Shown here piece after piece: positions 1 through 7,279 of a stretch of 42,326 nucleotides of DNA (positions within the stretch are counted from its first letter, which is position 1; the number at the start of each line of letters is the position of its first letter). Where the stretch lies: positions 1-42,326 of the forward strand of contig WRJI01000012.1 of the NCBI GenBank assembly GCA_009778595.1, written 5' to 3'. This DNA is from Peptococcaceae bacterium (GTDB lineage Bacteria; Bacillota; Desulfitobacteriia; Desulfitobacteriales; Syntrophobotulaceae). The position numbers and the translations under genes were made by a program. Below the pieces are notes generated by a model. The model was not told where the DNA came from and made no database searches. It saw only the letters and a list, made by a program, of their open reading frames with translations.

Positions 1-1
1 G

Positions 2-505
2 TGGAGTAAGCTCCAGCGTGAACTGTATAAACTGATCAGCGATGATATCAAATTTCAAATTCACTGTGTTGCTTATCCCATGGACAGCGTATACGGGAGT
101 ACAGATTTGCCCCGCTATTGGATCACGCTTGATCGGGAAACCATCTGGGATTATCCAAAACAGTTTGCGACTGAGGAAGGAGGAACAAAAAACCTATCAT
201 CCAACTTTGTGAAGTGGTATCCTTACAATACCGATATAAGCAATATTTCTGCCCTCATTCGTGAATACATTGATACGCCTAAAGAAGAAATCTTCAGCAA
301 GGTTTTTGAAAACGATCATTGGGGACTGATTAACATTTTGAGGGCAGCAGACAGACGAATTGGGATAAGGAGACTGGATGCCCTCAGAAGAAAAACACAT
401 AATGTCGCCGCGCAGAAAGTGATTAAAGCCCGAATGAAATTGGTTCACGATGATCAAGCTCAAATCCTATGGACAAAAGCTGTAAGAAGAAAAATATTTG
501 ATTGA
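2..505 (+). CDS. SF0329-like protein of unknown function, 5' end cut by window edge
   Basis: The frame is open from base 2 and starts [15 protein letters not shown]. Base 1 is a g that could be the last base of the start codon, so perhaps only the start codon is cut off; an internal ATG at 80 is less likely to be the start. About 167 residues are visible. The WSKL opening, the central PRYWITLD strand and the C-terminal RRIGIRRL helix resemble what I remember of the SF0329 family, which has no known biochemical role. There is no signal peptide, membrane segment or obvious catalytic motif, so it is probably a small cytosolic protein. It lies 73 bases upstream of the RNA ligase gene on the same strand. 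I see no terminator between them, so co-transcription is possible. The family assignment is from memory and moderate; coding status is fairly sure. Confidence 0.6.
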   Translation, partial: WSKLQRELYKLISDDIKFQIHCVAYPMDSVYGSTDLPRYWITLDRETIWDYPKQFATEEGGTKNLSSNFVKWYPYNTDISNISALIREYIDTPKEEIFSKVFENDHWGLINILRAADRRIGIRRLDALRRKTHNVAAQKVIKARMKLVHDDQAQILWTKAVRRKIFD

Positions 506-578
506 TCTCAGTAGGCAGGGTTCCAGGAACGGGTGAATTGATTTGATGCAGGATTAAACGAAGTTGAGGTATTAGAAC

Positions 579-1970
579 ATGAATCTTCCCAGGCTCCAAA
601 AAGCATTTCAAAAAATAGGTATTACAGTTGACTATGATCAAGAAATCTATAGCCTAAATAATTCCGAGGCCCAGGCCAAAGTGCTTTTGCCGAAGGACTT
701 GCCGCTGGAGGAAAAAGCGGTCCGGCAGCTGCTTGATTTTGCCGCCGTGAGTTACCCGGAGCACGACGGTCATGTTTGTGCTGCTTGCGCAACGCCGGAT
801 TTCCACCCGGGTAACTTGGCTCCGGTAGGCAGCGTTGTTGCGACCACACCAGATATGGTGATACCTCAATCCATCGGCAAAGATGTCAATTGTGGTATGC
901 AATTGCTGTCCACGCCCGTTTTAGAAGCTGAAGCCATGGATAAGCTGCCGAAACTGGAAAGACATTTGGTCCGGACTTTTTTTGAAGGAGGCCGCGATGT
1001 TCCTGTATCCGGGACTGCCTTTCGTGCATTGTTTGACGAAGGTCCCTCCGGCTTTCTTGATGCTGTTCCCCGCCGAGGTATCTGGGCCGAAGCAGACTTT
1101 GCAAGGATGAATCAGGATATGGATCGGTGCGTAGCCCTTTCTGAGTTCAAATCCCACAGCCGCTACGCTCCTGAAGTTCTGATTGAAGATCGCGATATGA
1201 TCCGTGATCCGGGCCTTGGGACAATCGGCTCAGGAAACCATTTTGTTGAATTCCAGATCGTTGATCAGATCTACGACCGGAGGATCGCCTATCAATATGG
1301 TCTGCAGGAGGGCTGTCTAGCGGTGATGACCCACACCGGCAGCCGCGATGTTGGCTCTTTTGTCGGCGGACAATGGCTGGATAAAGCTAAGGATGCATGG
1401 CCAAAGGGTCTTGCTCATCCCAAGTCCGGACTCTACGCTCTTACCAGGGATGCAGCTGACGACTACCTGCAAGCTATGGGCACCGCTGCCCTTTATGCAT
1501 GGCTGAACCGCACCGTGCTTGCAGAAATGATCCGAAAATCCCTGCGTGAAGTTTTCGGTTGCGAAACGTGTTCCCTGGTTGTTGACGTGCCCCACAATGT
1601 TGTTTTGCAGGAACACGGCATGAACATCCATCGTAAAGGTGCGACCCCGGCACGAGAAGGAGATATAGCCCTGGTTCCCGGCTCCATGGGCGACTATTCT
1701 TATCTTGCTCTCGGTTTGGGCAACCCCGACTGGCTATGGTCCTGCTCCCACGGCGCGGGTCGTTCTGTACGCCGGCAAGCCATGCGCACCGGCAAAACAT
1801 CAGGCGGCAGAGAGATGGCCTGGCGCTGCCTGACCCTAAACGAGGAACGCAAGACCGAAGAAGCTCCGGCAGCCTATAAACCCGTAGCACCTGTCTTGAC
1901 TTCCCAGGAAGAGAAAGCAATGATTCGGTCCGCCGCACGTTTCCGTCCCTGGCTTACGTTAAAGGCTTGA
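579..1970 (+). CDS. rtcB: RtcB-type RNA ligase (3'-phosphate/5'-hydroxyl)
   Basis: RtcB enzymes join RNA ends carrying a 2',3'-cyclic or 3'-phosphate to a 5'-hydroxyl, using Mn2+ and GTP through a guanylylated histidine, and act in RNA repair. The metal and nucleotide motifs are visible in order: D102/C105 in GKDVNCGM, GTIGSGNHF (N220, H221), H252 in MTHTGSRDVG, H339 in VPHN, HRKG at 351-354, PGSMG near 367 and the guanylylation motif HGAGR at 391-395. The length of 463 aa lies between E. coli-type and archaeal forms. The metal motif reads GKDVNCGM where most RtcBs have G-V-D-I-G-C-G-M, marking a divergent subfamily, but the ligand residues D and C are kept. The ATG follows GTTGAGG at a sensible distance. 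No archease or RtcA gene is adjacent. A strong terminator follows at 2091. Confidence 0.93.
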   Translation: MNLPRLQKAFQKIGITVDYDQEIYSLNNSEAQAKVLLPKDLPLEEKAVRQLLDFAAVSYPEHDGHVCAACATPDFHPGNLAPVGSVVATTPDMVIPQSIGKDVNCGMQLLSTPVLEAEAMDKLPKLERHLVRTFFEGGRDVPVSGTAFRALFDEGPSGFLDAVPRRGIWAEADFARMNQDMDRCVALSEFKSHSRYAPEVLIEDRDMIRDPGLGTIGSGNHFVEFQIVDQIYDRRIAYQYGLQEGCLAVMTHTGSRDVGSFVGGQWLDKAKDAWPKGLAHPKSGLYALTRDAADDYLQAMGTAALYAWLNRTVLAEMIRKSLREVFGCETCSLVVDVPHNVVLQEHGMNIHRKGATPAREGDIALVPGSMGDYSYLALGLGNPDWLWSCSHGAGRSVRRQAMRTGKTSGGREMAWRCLTLNEERKTEEAPAAYKPVAPVLTSQEEKAMIRSAARFRPWLTLKA

Positions 1971-2090
1971 CGTCTTAAAACCGGAGGGAGAAACTTTTAA
2001 TTTGTTATAGAAGCAAATGAAGGATTTTTGCAATAATAAATTTAGAGTCTGCAGTTCTAATCTCACAATAAATACAATATTCGGGACAGT

Positions 2091-2119
2091 GGAGGCAATT
2101 AAAGCCTCCTCTTGTTTTG
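2091..2119 (+). terminator. Rho-independent terminator after rtcB
   Basis: GGAGGC (2091-2096) pairs with GCCTCC (2104-2109) across a 7-base A/T loop and is followed by the T-rich run TCTTGTTTT. It lies 120 bases after the rtcB stop and faces the right way to end that transcript. Confidence 0.8.
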
Positions 2120-2147
2120 CCGTCGGCGCGGTCGATTGACGATTAAA

Positions 2148-2287
2148 TTAAACCACCTCGTTTATATAGTCATTTTTATGATTTTCTATCCAGCTTGCAA
2201 CCTCTCCAGGATTTTCCTTAATCCATTTTTGAGATTCTTTATTTTTAAGCCATTTTATGCCTTCTTCACTTTTAAGCCAAACGTGAA
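2148..2287 (-). pseudogene. C-terminal fragment of an unknown Trp/Lys-rich protein
   Basis: On the - strand a frame without a start codon ends in TAA at 2148. Its last 44 residues look protein-like rather than random and show an internal periodicity: a WLKSEEGIKWL stretch, then WLKNKESQKWI, then WIKENPGEVASWI, a Trp-Leu/Ile motif repeating about every 10-13 residues. Upstream the frame meets a stop a few codons beyond position 2308 with no ATG. I read it as a remnant of a gene running the other way from its neighbours, in a patch that also holds other broken genes. I do not recognise the family. Coincidental coding potential cannot be excluded. Confidence 0.3.
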
Positions 2288-2307
2288 ATTTAAGAGAATG
2301 GACTGAA

Positions 2308-2463
2308 ATGAGTCAGGAGGAATTTGGACGCGACATAGGGTTAAGCAAAATGACCATTCAAGGTTATGAAAGAGGCGAACGACGGTATACTTTTGAAACT
2401 TTAATGAGGATTGCCAGAAAAAACGGCTTTTTTATAACCATAGAGAAAAAGGCCAAGAAGTAA
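2308..2463 (+). pseudogene. Truncated XRE-family helix-turn-helix gene
   Basis: The 51-residue frame begins MSQEEFGRDIGLSKMTIQGY and continues into ERGERRYTFETLMRIA, the usual XRE pattern: SQEEF starts helix 2, GLSKMTIQGYERG is the recognition helix and turn, and FETLMRIA is the following helix. The first helix is largely missing: in the same frame only seven more sense codons precede the ATG before a TGA at 2284-2286, and no convincing ribosome site is present. It is therefore more likely the surviving 3' part of a regulator than a functional gene, although a very short DNA-binding protein remains possible. It sits among other decayed accessory genes. Confidence 0.5.
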
Positions 2464-2594
2464 GCGGAATATGTAATTAGGGGAAAACTAAAAAGGTGTA
2501 TTACTAACGAGCCAGGCTTGGGAAGGGGCTTATGGTCATACGTCAAAGCTGGGTTGATATCTTTAGCAACAAGTCTTTCCCGAAAACTCGGTGT

Positions 2595-2972
2595 TTATGG
2601 TTTTGGTGTTACACGCGGACTTATCCGATCGGCAATTCTCGCATAGACATCAATATCTATATCACTTTTTATCTCAAATGAGACCATGAGGGCATATGGG
2701 ATTCTTTCCGCAAGCACCTCATCAGCAACTGCCCGACAATTCACCTTAATCTTTAAGGCACCATCATCTTCCCAAACAACAGTTTTTTCATTCTCAAATA
2801 TTTCGTGTTGCACAGAGCCGCGCGTAACCGCTTGCCAATGTGCATCAATTCGATTATCAAGAAGATTTTTCTTGTTGTTTTCCGTTGTGAACCAAACATC
2901 TGCACGTCGGTAATATTGTCGCGATGGGGCGATTGGTGGGAAGAACGTCAGCGTTGCAGTCAATCTGCCATG
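2595..2972 (-). pseudogene. C-terminal remnant of an S8 (subtilisin-like) peptidase
   Basis: The frame reads GRLTATLTFFPP, then YYRRADVWF, AHWQAVTRGSVQHEIFE, KIKVNCRA and IPYALMVSFEI. This is the recognisable C-terminal beta-domain of the S8 peptidases that are encoded next to a AAA+ ATPase (family form: RLTATLxWxxPINP, then VQHEVxEG, IQVNCRADAG, VPYALAVTLEV). The whole catalytic Asp-His-Ser part is absent. The frame runs into a TGA just beyond 2972 and has only a TTG as possible start, so it cannot make an active protease. Its usual partner, the AAA+ ATPase, is present as an N-terminal fragment at 3309-3752 but on the opposite strand. Family recognition is from memory and fairly strong; loss of function is directly visible. 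Confidence 0.72.
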
Positions 2973-2987
2973 CAGTCAATCTGCCAT
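2956..2987. repeat. Perfect 16-bp tandem duplication at the S8 remnant's break
   Basis: GCAGTCAATCTGCCAT occurs twice back to back (2956-2971 and 2972-2987). The repeat contains GTCAATCTGCCA, whose reverse complement recurs at 3707-3718 exactly where the AAA+ gene loses its natural sequence. It marks a rearrangement breakpoint. Confidence 0.85.
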
Positions 2988-3017
2988 TTGACTACGTAGT
3001 ATTGCATATGCTATAAT
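2988..3017 (+). promoter_or_regulatory. Sigma-A-type promoter with operator-like repeats for the XRE regulator
   Basis: TTGACT (2988-2993) and TATAAT (3012-3017) are 18 bases apart, a near-consensus promoter 39 bases before the chosen start of the XRE gene. CTACGTAG (2992-2999), a perfect palindrome, sits in the spacer. A 14-base direct repeat with one mismatch (ATTGCATATGCTAT at 3001-3014 and ATTGCAGATGCTAT at 3023-3036) overlaps the -10 and the leader. These are reasonable operator candidates for autoregulation; binding is inference. Confidence 0.65.
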
Positions 3018-3055
3018 CTTTAATTGCAGATGCTATGAAGAAGAGAGGTATTGTA

Positions 3056-3268
3056 ATGGAGTTTTCCGAATTTGTTAAGAATGTACGTATAGAATTGCAA
3101 TTTAGCCAACAAAAATTAGCTAATGCATTAAACGTAAACTTTACAACTATAAACAGATGGGAAAATGCTCGTGTCATGCCAAGCAACTTGGCTTTGAAAA
3201 GTTTCTATGAGTTTTGTCAGGATAATTTCATTGATATACCACCTGAACTACGAGGAACTGATGAATAG
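3056..3268 (+). CDS. Small XRE-family transcriptional regulator
   Basis: The 70-residue protein starting MEFSEFVKNVRIELQFSQQK is a single helix-turn-helix domain: FSQQKLANALNV covers helices 1-2, NFTTINRWENARVMPS the recognition helix and following turn, with a short C-terminal tail. The ATG at 3056 is preferred over the in-frame ATG at 3035 because AGAGAGG at 3042-3048 gives a 7-base spacing to it. It has its own promoter (2988-3017). It lies 40 bases upstream of the truncated AAA+ ATPase on the same strand and was probably the regulator of that module; with the module broken it may now be an orphan repressor. No membrane or effector domain is present. Confidence 0.8.
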   Translation: MEFSEFVKNVRIELQFSQQKLANALNVNFTTINRWENARVMPSNLALKSFYEFCQDNFIDIPPELRGTDE

Positions 3269-3308
3269 AAAATATCAGTCGAATCCCTAAATGAAGGAGG
3301 TATTCAAC

Positions 3309-3752
3309 ATGGCAAGAGCAGATTTACTTTGTGACATTATAAAATATGGACTAAATAATGATTCTATTAACTTCCGCAAAGCCGCCGAAGCAATTTGCGC
3401 CGAGGAGCGTACCAAGCAACACGGAGTATTGGCGAATAGAATAGAAGAAATGTTGCATATTTCAAGCCGAACTCCCATGAAAAATACGTCTGTTGTTCCT
3501 CAGAGGAATGGGAATGGAAACGGCGAAAACATTGTTGCTGAAATAATACCGAATAAAAAACTAGAACATCTTTTATTGCCAAAAAGCGTTGTTGAAAATT
3601 GTAAAGAGTTCACGGAAGAACATATGAGAGCAGATTTGCTACGCTCCCACGGATTAGAACCTCGCAACAAAATTTTACTGATCGGTCCCCCAGGTAATGG
3701 AAAAACTGGCAGATTGACAGGGCATGAGCTTATCGAGGAAGAGAATGACTAG
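3309..3752 (+). pseudogene. N-terminal fragment of the AAA+ ATPase that pairs with S8 peptidases
   Basis: The start MARADLLCDIIKYG follows a perfect AAGGAGG (3293-3299) at 9 bases, so 3309 is chosen over 3291. The fragment has the family's features: N-terminal helical part, AICAEERTKQHGVLANRIEE, the linker helix LPKSVVENCKEFTEEHMRADLLRSHGLEPRNKILL, then Walker A GPPGNGKT at residues 126-133. Immediately after GKT the expected S/T-L-A-E-A-L-A is replaced by GRLT and ten unrelated residues before a stop. Walker B, sensor motifs and arginine finger are missing, so it cannot hydrolyse ATP. GRLT is encoded by the same TGGCAGATTGAC that starts the S8 remnant at 2595-2972, so the two genes appear joined and then inverted at this sequence. 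Ribosome site and codons look intact; the truncated protein might still be made. Confidence 0.75.
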
Positions 3753-3824
3753 GTTGTCAAATTGACTCGTTCAGTGTGTTTGTGGCGTATCATGCTAAGG
3801 CGGGCTTCGCCCGAAAGGAGTAAA

Positions 3825-4130
3825 ATGTTTGAAAATAAAATAAGTAAAACAGAAGATTTGTACAGGTGGGGGCATCCCATCAGCCTGGTTCTCTATGGCA
3901 CTATCTTTGATTCCAATCCGGTCGAGCGAGCGGAGACTGACGCTGAATCGTTTGTTGCAGAGTATACACCTGATCAACTGCAGATTTTGGTTGATGAAAT
4001 CAAATTTGAACTAAGGAACCCTACACAACAGGTTCGGGACATCCATGATTGCAGAGCGTCGGAAGCACAATTGCGGGAGTTCCTCCGTCTATTCACAAAT
4101 CATGTTGAAAGACAGCTTCGAAGAAGCTAA
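3825..4130 (+). CDS. Hypothetical protein, 101 aa
   Basis: AAAGGAG at 3814-3820 precedes the ATG at 3825 by 4 bases, so I prefer this start over an in-frame ATG at 3762. The product is acidic in the middle and basic at the end, mostly alpha-helical by eye ([39 protein letters not shown]), with no signal peptide or membrane segment. I do not recognise the family; the size and setting beside a broken defence-like module would fit a small immunity- or antitoxin-type protein, but that is only a guess. Its 3' end overlaps the convergent fliP stop by 4 bases. A hairpin CGGGC-TTC-GCCCG (3800-3812) lies just upstream and matches the hairpin of a dispersed repeat in this window. Confidence 0.5.
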   Translation: MFENKISKTEDLYRWGHPISLVLYGTIFDSNPVERAETDAESFVAEYTPDQLQILVDEIKFELRNPTQQVRDIHDCRASEAQLREFLRLFTNHVERQLRRS

Positions 4131-4765
4131 CCGAAACTTTTGACCACACTCTCCACCACCAGGTGCCACCCGTCCACCAGCACAAACAGCATAATCTTAA
4201 AAGGCAGTGAAATCATCATAGGCGGCAGCATCATCATGCCCATCGACATCAGAACCGAAGATACGATCATATCAATAATCATAAATGGTATGAACAACGT
4301 GAACCCGATCTGAAACGCCGTCTTCAGCTCGCTGATCACAAATGAAGGTACCAATACATATGTGGGGATATCCGCGTAAGTCTGCGGACGTTCAATATCA
4401 GCCAAGTTCACAAACAATTCAAGATCCTTCTCCCGGGTCTGCTCAAACATAAACGAACGCATTGGCACAACAGCTACCGCCAAAGCTTCCTCTTGGGTTA
4501 TCGTCTGATTCATATAGGGTTGAAACGCCTGCTCATTGACCTGCCCAATCACCGGCGCCATAATAAAATATGTTAAAAACAAGGCCAACCCGATAATAAC
4601 CTGAGTCGGCGGGATTTGCTGTGTTCCCAAAGCGTTTCGAACAAACGACAGAACAATAATGATGCGCGTGAACGATGTCATGAGCACTAAAGCAATGGGA
4701 ATCAAAGACAGCACCGACACCATCAAAAAAATCTGAATCGCTGAACTCACTTGGTCTGTCAGCAT
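4127..4765 (-). CDS. fliP: Flagellar export gate protein FliP
   Basis: FliP is a core subunit of the membrane export gate of the flagellar type III secretion system. The family signature [18 protein letters not shown], followed by [15 protein letters not shown], lies at residues 30-71, and [11 protein letters not shown] with the [17 protein letters not shown] helix near the end. Four hydrophobic segments are visible. At 212 aa it matches short Gram-positive FliPs. It starts 18 bases after the fliO stop, with GAGGAG upstream of its ATG. This is the last gene of the operon: fliQ, fliR, flhB and flhA, which normally follow, are absent, and the next sequence downstream is the convergent hypothetical gene and accessory debris. 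Confidence 0.96.
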   Translation of the reverse strand: MLTDQVSSAIQIFLMVSVLSLIPIALVLMTSFTRIIIVLSFVRNALGTQQIPPTQVIIGLALFLTYFIMAPVIGQVNEQAFQPYMNQTITQEEALAVAVVPMRSFMFEQTREKDLELFVNLADIERPQTYADIPTYVLVPSFVISELKTAFQIGFTLFIPFMIIDMIVSSVLMSMGMMMLPPMMISLPFKIMLFVLVDGWHLVVESVVKSFG

Positions 4766-4783
4766 AAAATCTGCTCCTCTAAA

Positions 4784-5347
4784 TCAATTATCAAACGAAT
4801 CCTCCCGCATCATCTTCTCTAACTCATTTGAAAAACCACCCCTCCCGCCTTTCTTCCTTCGTCTTCCTGTCAACAGAGGCTTACCTTGCGATGGAGGAAC
4901 CCCGCCATATTCAATCCTCTGCCCCTTGGGCAACACAAATCTTATCAACCGATCCACCGGATCTTCCGGCCGCCGCGCTATCTCCTCCATAATATCGGAG
5001 ATCTGACAAGTGCTGTTGATCTCGGTAATCTGATTTATTTGATGATCCGTCGACCCCCAGACTTGAATCTTACCGGCAACTTCAACCAGATACACAAAAT
5101 GCTGCGGAGACAAGACCTGGCGGTCTAACACACGCAACCATCCTGCTTGAAGACCTTGATACTTTTTGTGATGCAATTTTTGAATTATCCACAAAGTCAA
5201 ACAAAGAATACATAAAAAAAGAATAACGGTCGCCAAAAGGCCTGTCCAGGAAAAGGCTTCCTGAACTTGGGTTGTTACTATACTGGGCGCGTAGGGCTGA
5301 TTTTCAATATCAACAAGATCAACATCCATCGATTGAATATTATCCAT
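4784..5347 (-). CDS. fliO: Flagellar biosynthesis protein FliO/FliZ
   Basis: The gene lies exactly where FliO belongs, between cheY and fliP. The 187-aa product has an extracytoplasmic N-terminus of about 33 residues, one membrane helix (roughly 35-57, GLLATVILFLCILCLTLWII), then the FliO cytoplasmic domain with LRVLDRQVLSPQHFVYLVEV and a basic, Gly/Arg/Lys-rich tail (GRRRKKGGRGG). FliO stabilises FliP during assembly of the export gate. The sequence is weakly conserved, so position supports the call as much as motifs do. Residues 90-140 (VWGSTDHQINQITEI and following) agree with the family's small beta-rich domain. Confidence 0.85.
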   Translation of the reverse strand: MDNIQSMDVDLVDIENQPYAPSIVTTQVQEAFSWTGLLATVILFLCILCLTLWIIQKLHHKKYQGLQAGWLRVLDRQVLSPQHFVYLVEVAGKIQVWGSTDHQINQITEINSTCQISDIMEEIARRPEDPVDRLIRFVLPKGQRIEYGGVPPSQGKPLLTGRRRKKGGRGGFSNELEKMMREDSFDN

Positions 5348-5362
5348 AAGTGGTTTCCTTTG

Positions 5363-5725
5363 CTACTTCAAAGCCTTCCCTATAGCTTCCAACACGCGTT
5401 CCGGCTGAAAAGGTTTCACAACAAAATCCTTGGCTCCCGACTGAATCGCTTCGATAACCATAGCTTGTTGACCCATGGCGCTGCACATAATGATTTTGGC
5501 TGACGGATCCTTAGTCCGGATCTCTTTAATAGCCTGCAACCCGTCCATCTCAGGCATTGTAATATCCATGATTGTTATGTTGGGCTTAAGCTCCATGTAT
5601 TTATCAACGGCTATCGAGCCGTTCTCCGCCTCCCCAATCACCTGATAACCATTATTTGAAAGGATGTCTTTCAACATCATTCTCATAAAAGCGGCGTCGT
5701 CAACAACCATAACTGTATGGCTCAT
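5363..5725 (-). CDS. cheY: Chemotaxis response regulator CheY
   Basis: This is a single receiver domain of 120 aa. The acidic pocket D9/D10, phospho-acceptor D54 in ITIMDITMPEMDG, switch serine S82 in IIMCSAMG and invariant K103 in DFVVKPF are all present. CheY-P made by CheA binds the motor switch (FliM and FliY N-termini) and changes rotation; in this group FliY/CheC phosphatases dephosphorylate it. It is placed between fliY and fliO, the usual order in Gram-positive flagellar operons, with 15 bases to fliO. No DNA-binding output domain. Confidence 0.95.
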   Translation of the reverse strand: MSHTVMVVDDAAFMRMMLKDILSNNGYQVIGEAENGSIAVDKYMELKPNITIMDITMPEMDGLQAIKEIRTKDPSAKIIMCSAMGQQAMVIEAIQSGAKDFVVKPFQPERVLEAIGKALK

Positions 5726-5788
5726 AATGAATCCCCCTTATAAAATCACATATCGCCTAAATCATACTTTCTCTAATCTTGGCCGGTT

Positions 5789-7279
5789 TTATTCAAAAGC
5801 TCTAAATCGTTCCTGGGGCGCGACAATTTCCGAAATCTTGATACCAAACATCTCGTTCAAAACCACCACCTCACATTTCGCAATCAGCTTTCCATTGACA
5901 GACATATCCACGGCTTCTCCGGCAAGACGATCCAGTTCAACAACGGAACCGGACCCCAGATCCAGTATCTCACGAACGGTCTTGTTGGTACGCCCTAATT
6001 CCACGCTCACTTCAAGAGGAACATCATAAATAAGGTCAAGATTGCTTGGTATAATGGGTAAAGTGCCCGGGGTTAGCTGAGAAAACTCCGCAGACTGCAC
6101 CGAAGTCGGCTGCATAGGCAAATTATGATACTGATTCTGTGGATAAGAATAGTATGGTGCTTGTTGGTGCACACCGGGGATTTGCGGGGCACCATGAACA
6201 TGTGTGTGGGTTTGATATGGCGCTTGTGGCGGTTGATTCAGGTTATCACTCCCGGACGGCAACCCGGAGTGCATTTGAGCCTGGCCCGGATGCTCTTGGG
6301 ATATTGGTCCAGAGACAACCTCCCTATTGGCATGAGCCGAGCTATTATCCTGTAGCAATTGCGCGACCATAACCTCAGCAACATCAAAGGGAATGACTTG
6401 CAGAAGTACCGAATCAATGATCCCTTCAACAACCATACGGAAAGACACCCGAACAACAATATCGTCCATTTCAAAACTTTGCTGGATAAACTCCCTATCC
6501 GAATCCGGATCATCGCTAACATGAACCATCGGTGTTGTGATATCGACGACAGAAGCAAAAACCGTAGACATAGAAGTCGCGGCGGATCCCATCATTTGAT
6601 TCATAGCTTCAGATATGCCACTGATTTGAATCTCATTCAATTGATCGCTGGGATTCTCCCCTGTCCCCCCCATCATCAGATCGACGATAACCGCCCCATC
6701 ATTGCGCGACAGAATGAGCAAGTTAGCTCCCGCCAAATCCCGACGATAATTGACATTGATGAGAACATGGGGAACAGGATAATCATCAATGATTTTATTG
6801 ATACTGGAAATATCTACATGGGGTGTCGTAATCTCAACCTTTTTTCCTAAAAGCTGTGACAGAGTGGTTGCTGCTGTCCCCATAGAAATATTTGCGATTT
6901 CACCCAGAGCGTCTTTCGCCAAGCTGGTCAACTCACGAGGTTCTGCCGACTCGCGGGTTGCTGCCGACTCACGGGTTGCTGCCGACTCACGGGCTTCTGC
7001 CGGCTCGCCGGGCTCTGCCGGCTCACGGGCTTCTGCCGGCTCGCCGGGCTCTGCCGGCTCACGGGCTTCTGCCGGCTCACGGGATTCTGCCGGCTCACGG
7101 GATTCTGCCGGCTCATGGGATTCTGCCGGCTCGCCGGGTTCTGCCGACTCCACGTCTTCATCCGGATCCACACCGGAGGCGGTCGCCACACCTTCTTCAG
7201 CCGCCGCCCCAATCAATTCGTCTTCGTTGCCGGCCAGTAACGCATTAATTTCTTCCTGAGACATGGACTCATTGCCCAT
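5789..7279 (-). CDS. fliY: Flagellar motor switch phosphatase FliY with an expanded repeat linker
   Basis: FliY is a switch protein combining a CheC-like CheY-P phosphatase and a FliN C-ring domain. Starting at 7279 (GGAGGTG just upstream), the N-terminus MGNESMSQEEINALLAGNED is a CheY-binding-type peptide. Residues 48-113 are a degenerate hexapeptide repeat of E/P/A/R/S encoded by 18-bp units. The CheC part keeps both phosphatase motifs: D123-xxx-E127-xx-N130-x22-P153, and a second S-xxx-E-xx-N-x22-P further on. The C-terminal FliN/SpoA domain begins NLDLIYDVPLEVSVELGR. A His/Gln/Pro/Tyr-rich linker precedes it. At 496 aa it is over 100 residues longer than B. subtilis FliY, because of these linkers. 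Its start overlaps the fliM stop. Confidence 0.95.
   Translation of the reverse strand: MGNESMSQEEINALLAGNEDELIGAAAEEGVATASGVDPDEDVESAEPGEPAESHEPAESREPAESREPAEAREPAEPGEPAEAREPAEPGEPAEARESAATRESAATRESAEPRELTSLAKDALGEIANISMGTAATTLSQLLGKKVEITTPHVDISSINKIIDDYPVPHVLINVNYRRDLAGANLLILSRNDGAVIVDLMMGGTGENPSDQLNEIQISGISEAMNQMMGSAATSMSTVFASVVDITTPMVHVSDDPDSDREFIQQSFEMDDIVVRVSFRMVVEGIIDSVLLQVIPFDVAEVMVAQLLQDNSSAHANREVVSGPISQEHPGQAQMHSGLPSGSDNLNQPPQAPYQTHTHVHGAPQIPGVHQQAPYYSYPQNQYHNLPMQPTSVQSAEFSQLTPGTLPIIPSNLDLIYDVPLEVSVELGRTNKTVREILDLGSGSVVELDRLAGEAVDMSVNGKLIAKCEVVVLNEMFGIKISEIVAPQERFRAFE
6941..7138 (-). repeat. 18-bp tandem repeat (about 11 units) inside fliY
   Basis: The coding strand repeats an 18-bp unit encoding variants of S/A-R-E-P-A-E and P-G-E-P-A-E about eleven times, in frame. 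Units differ mostly by single bases or by A-R/P-G alternation, and the last three have E-P-A changed to E-S-A. It is a VNTR-like linker and could change length by slippage without shifting the frame. Confidence 0.85.

Noticed and set aside
1474-1938. Open frame of 154 codons on the - strand inside rtcB
   Set aside because: Shadow of the clear rtcB reading frame; Arg/Cys/Ser-rich composition and no start signal.
2112-2306. 64-codon + strand frame rich in Phe
   Set aside because: It is the complement of the more protein-like - strand remnant, begins in the terminator tail and has no ribosome site.
4105-4126. Hairpin AGCTTC-TTC-GAAGCT just beyond the fliP stop as operon terminator
   Set aside because: The stem is short, lies within the convergent gene's last codons, and is followed only by GTCTTTC rather than a T-run.
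6789-7259. Open frame of 156 codons on the + strand antisense to fliY
   Set aside because: Its Gly/Ser/Ala repeat is only the complement of the fliY 18-bp VNTR; no start signal is present.
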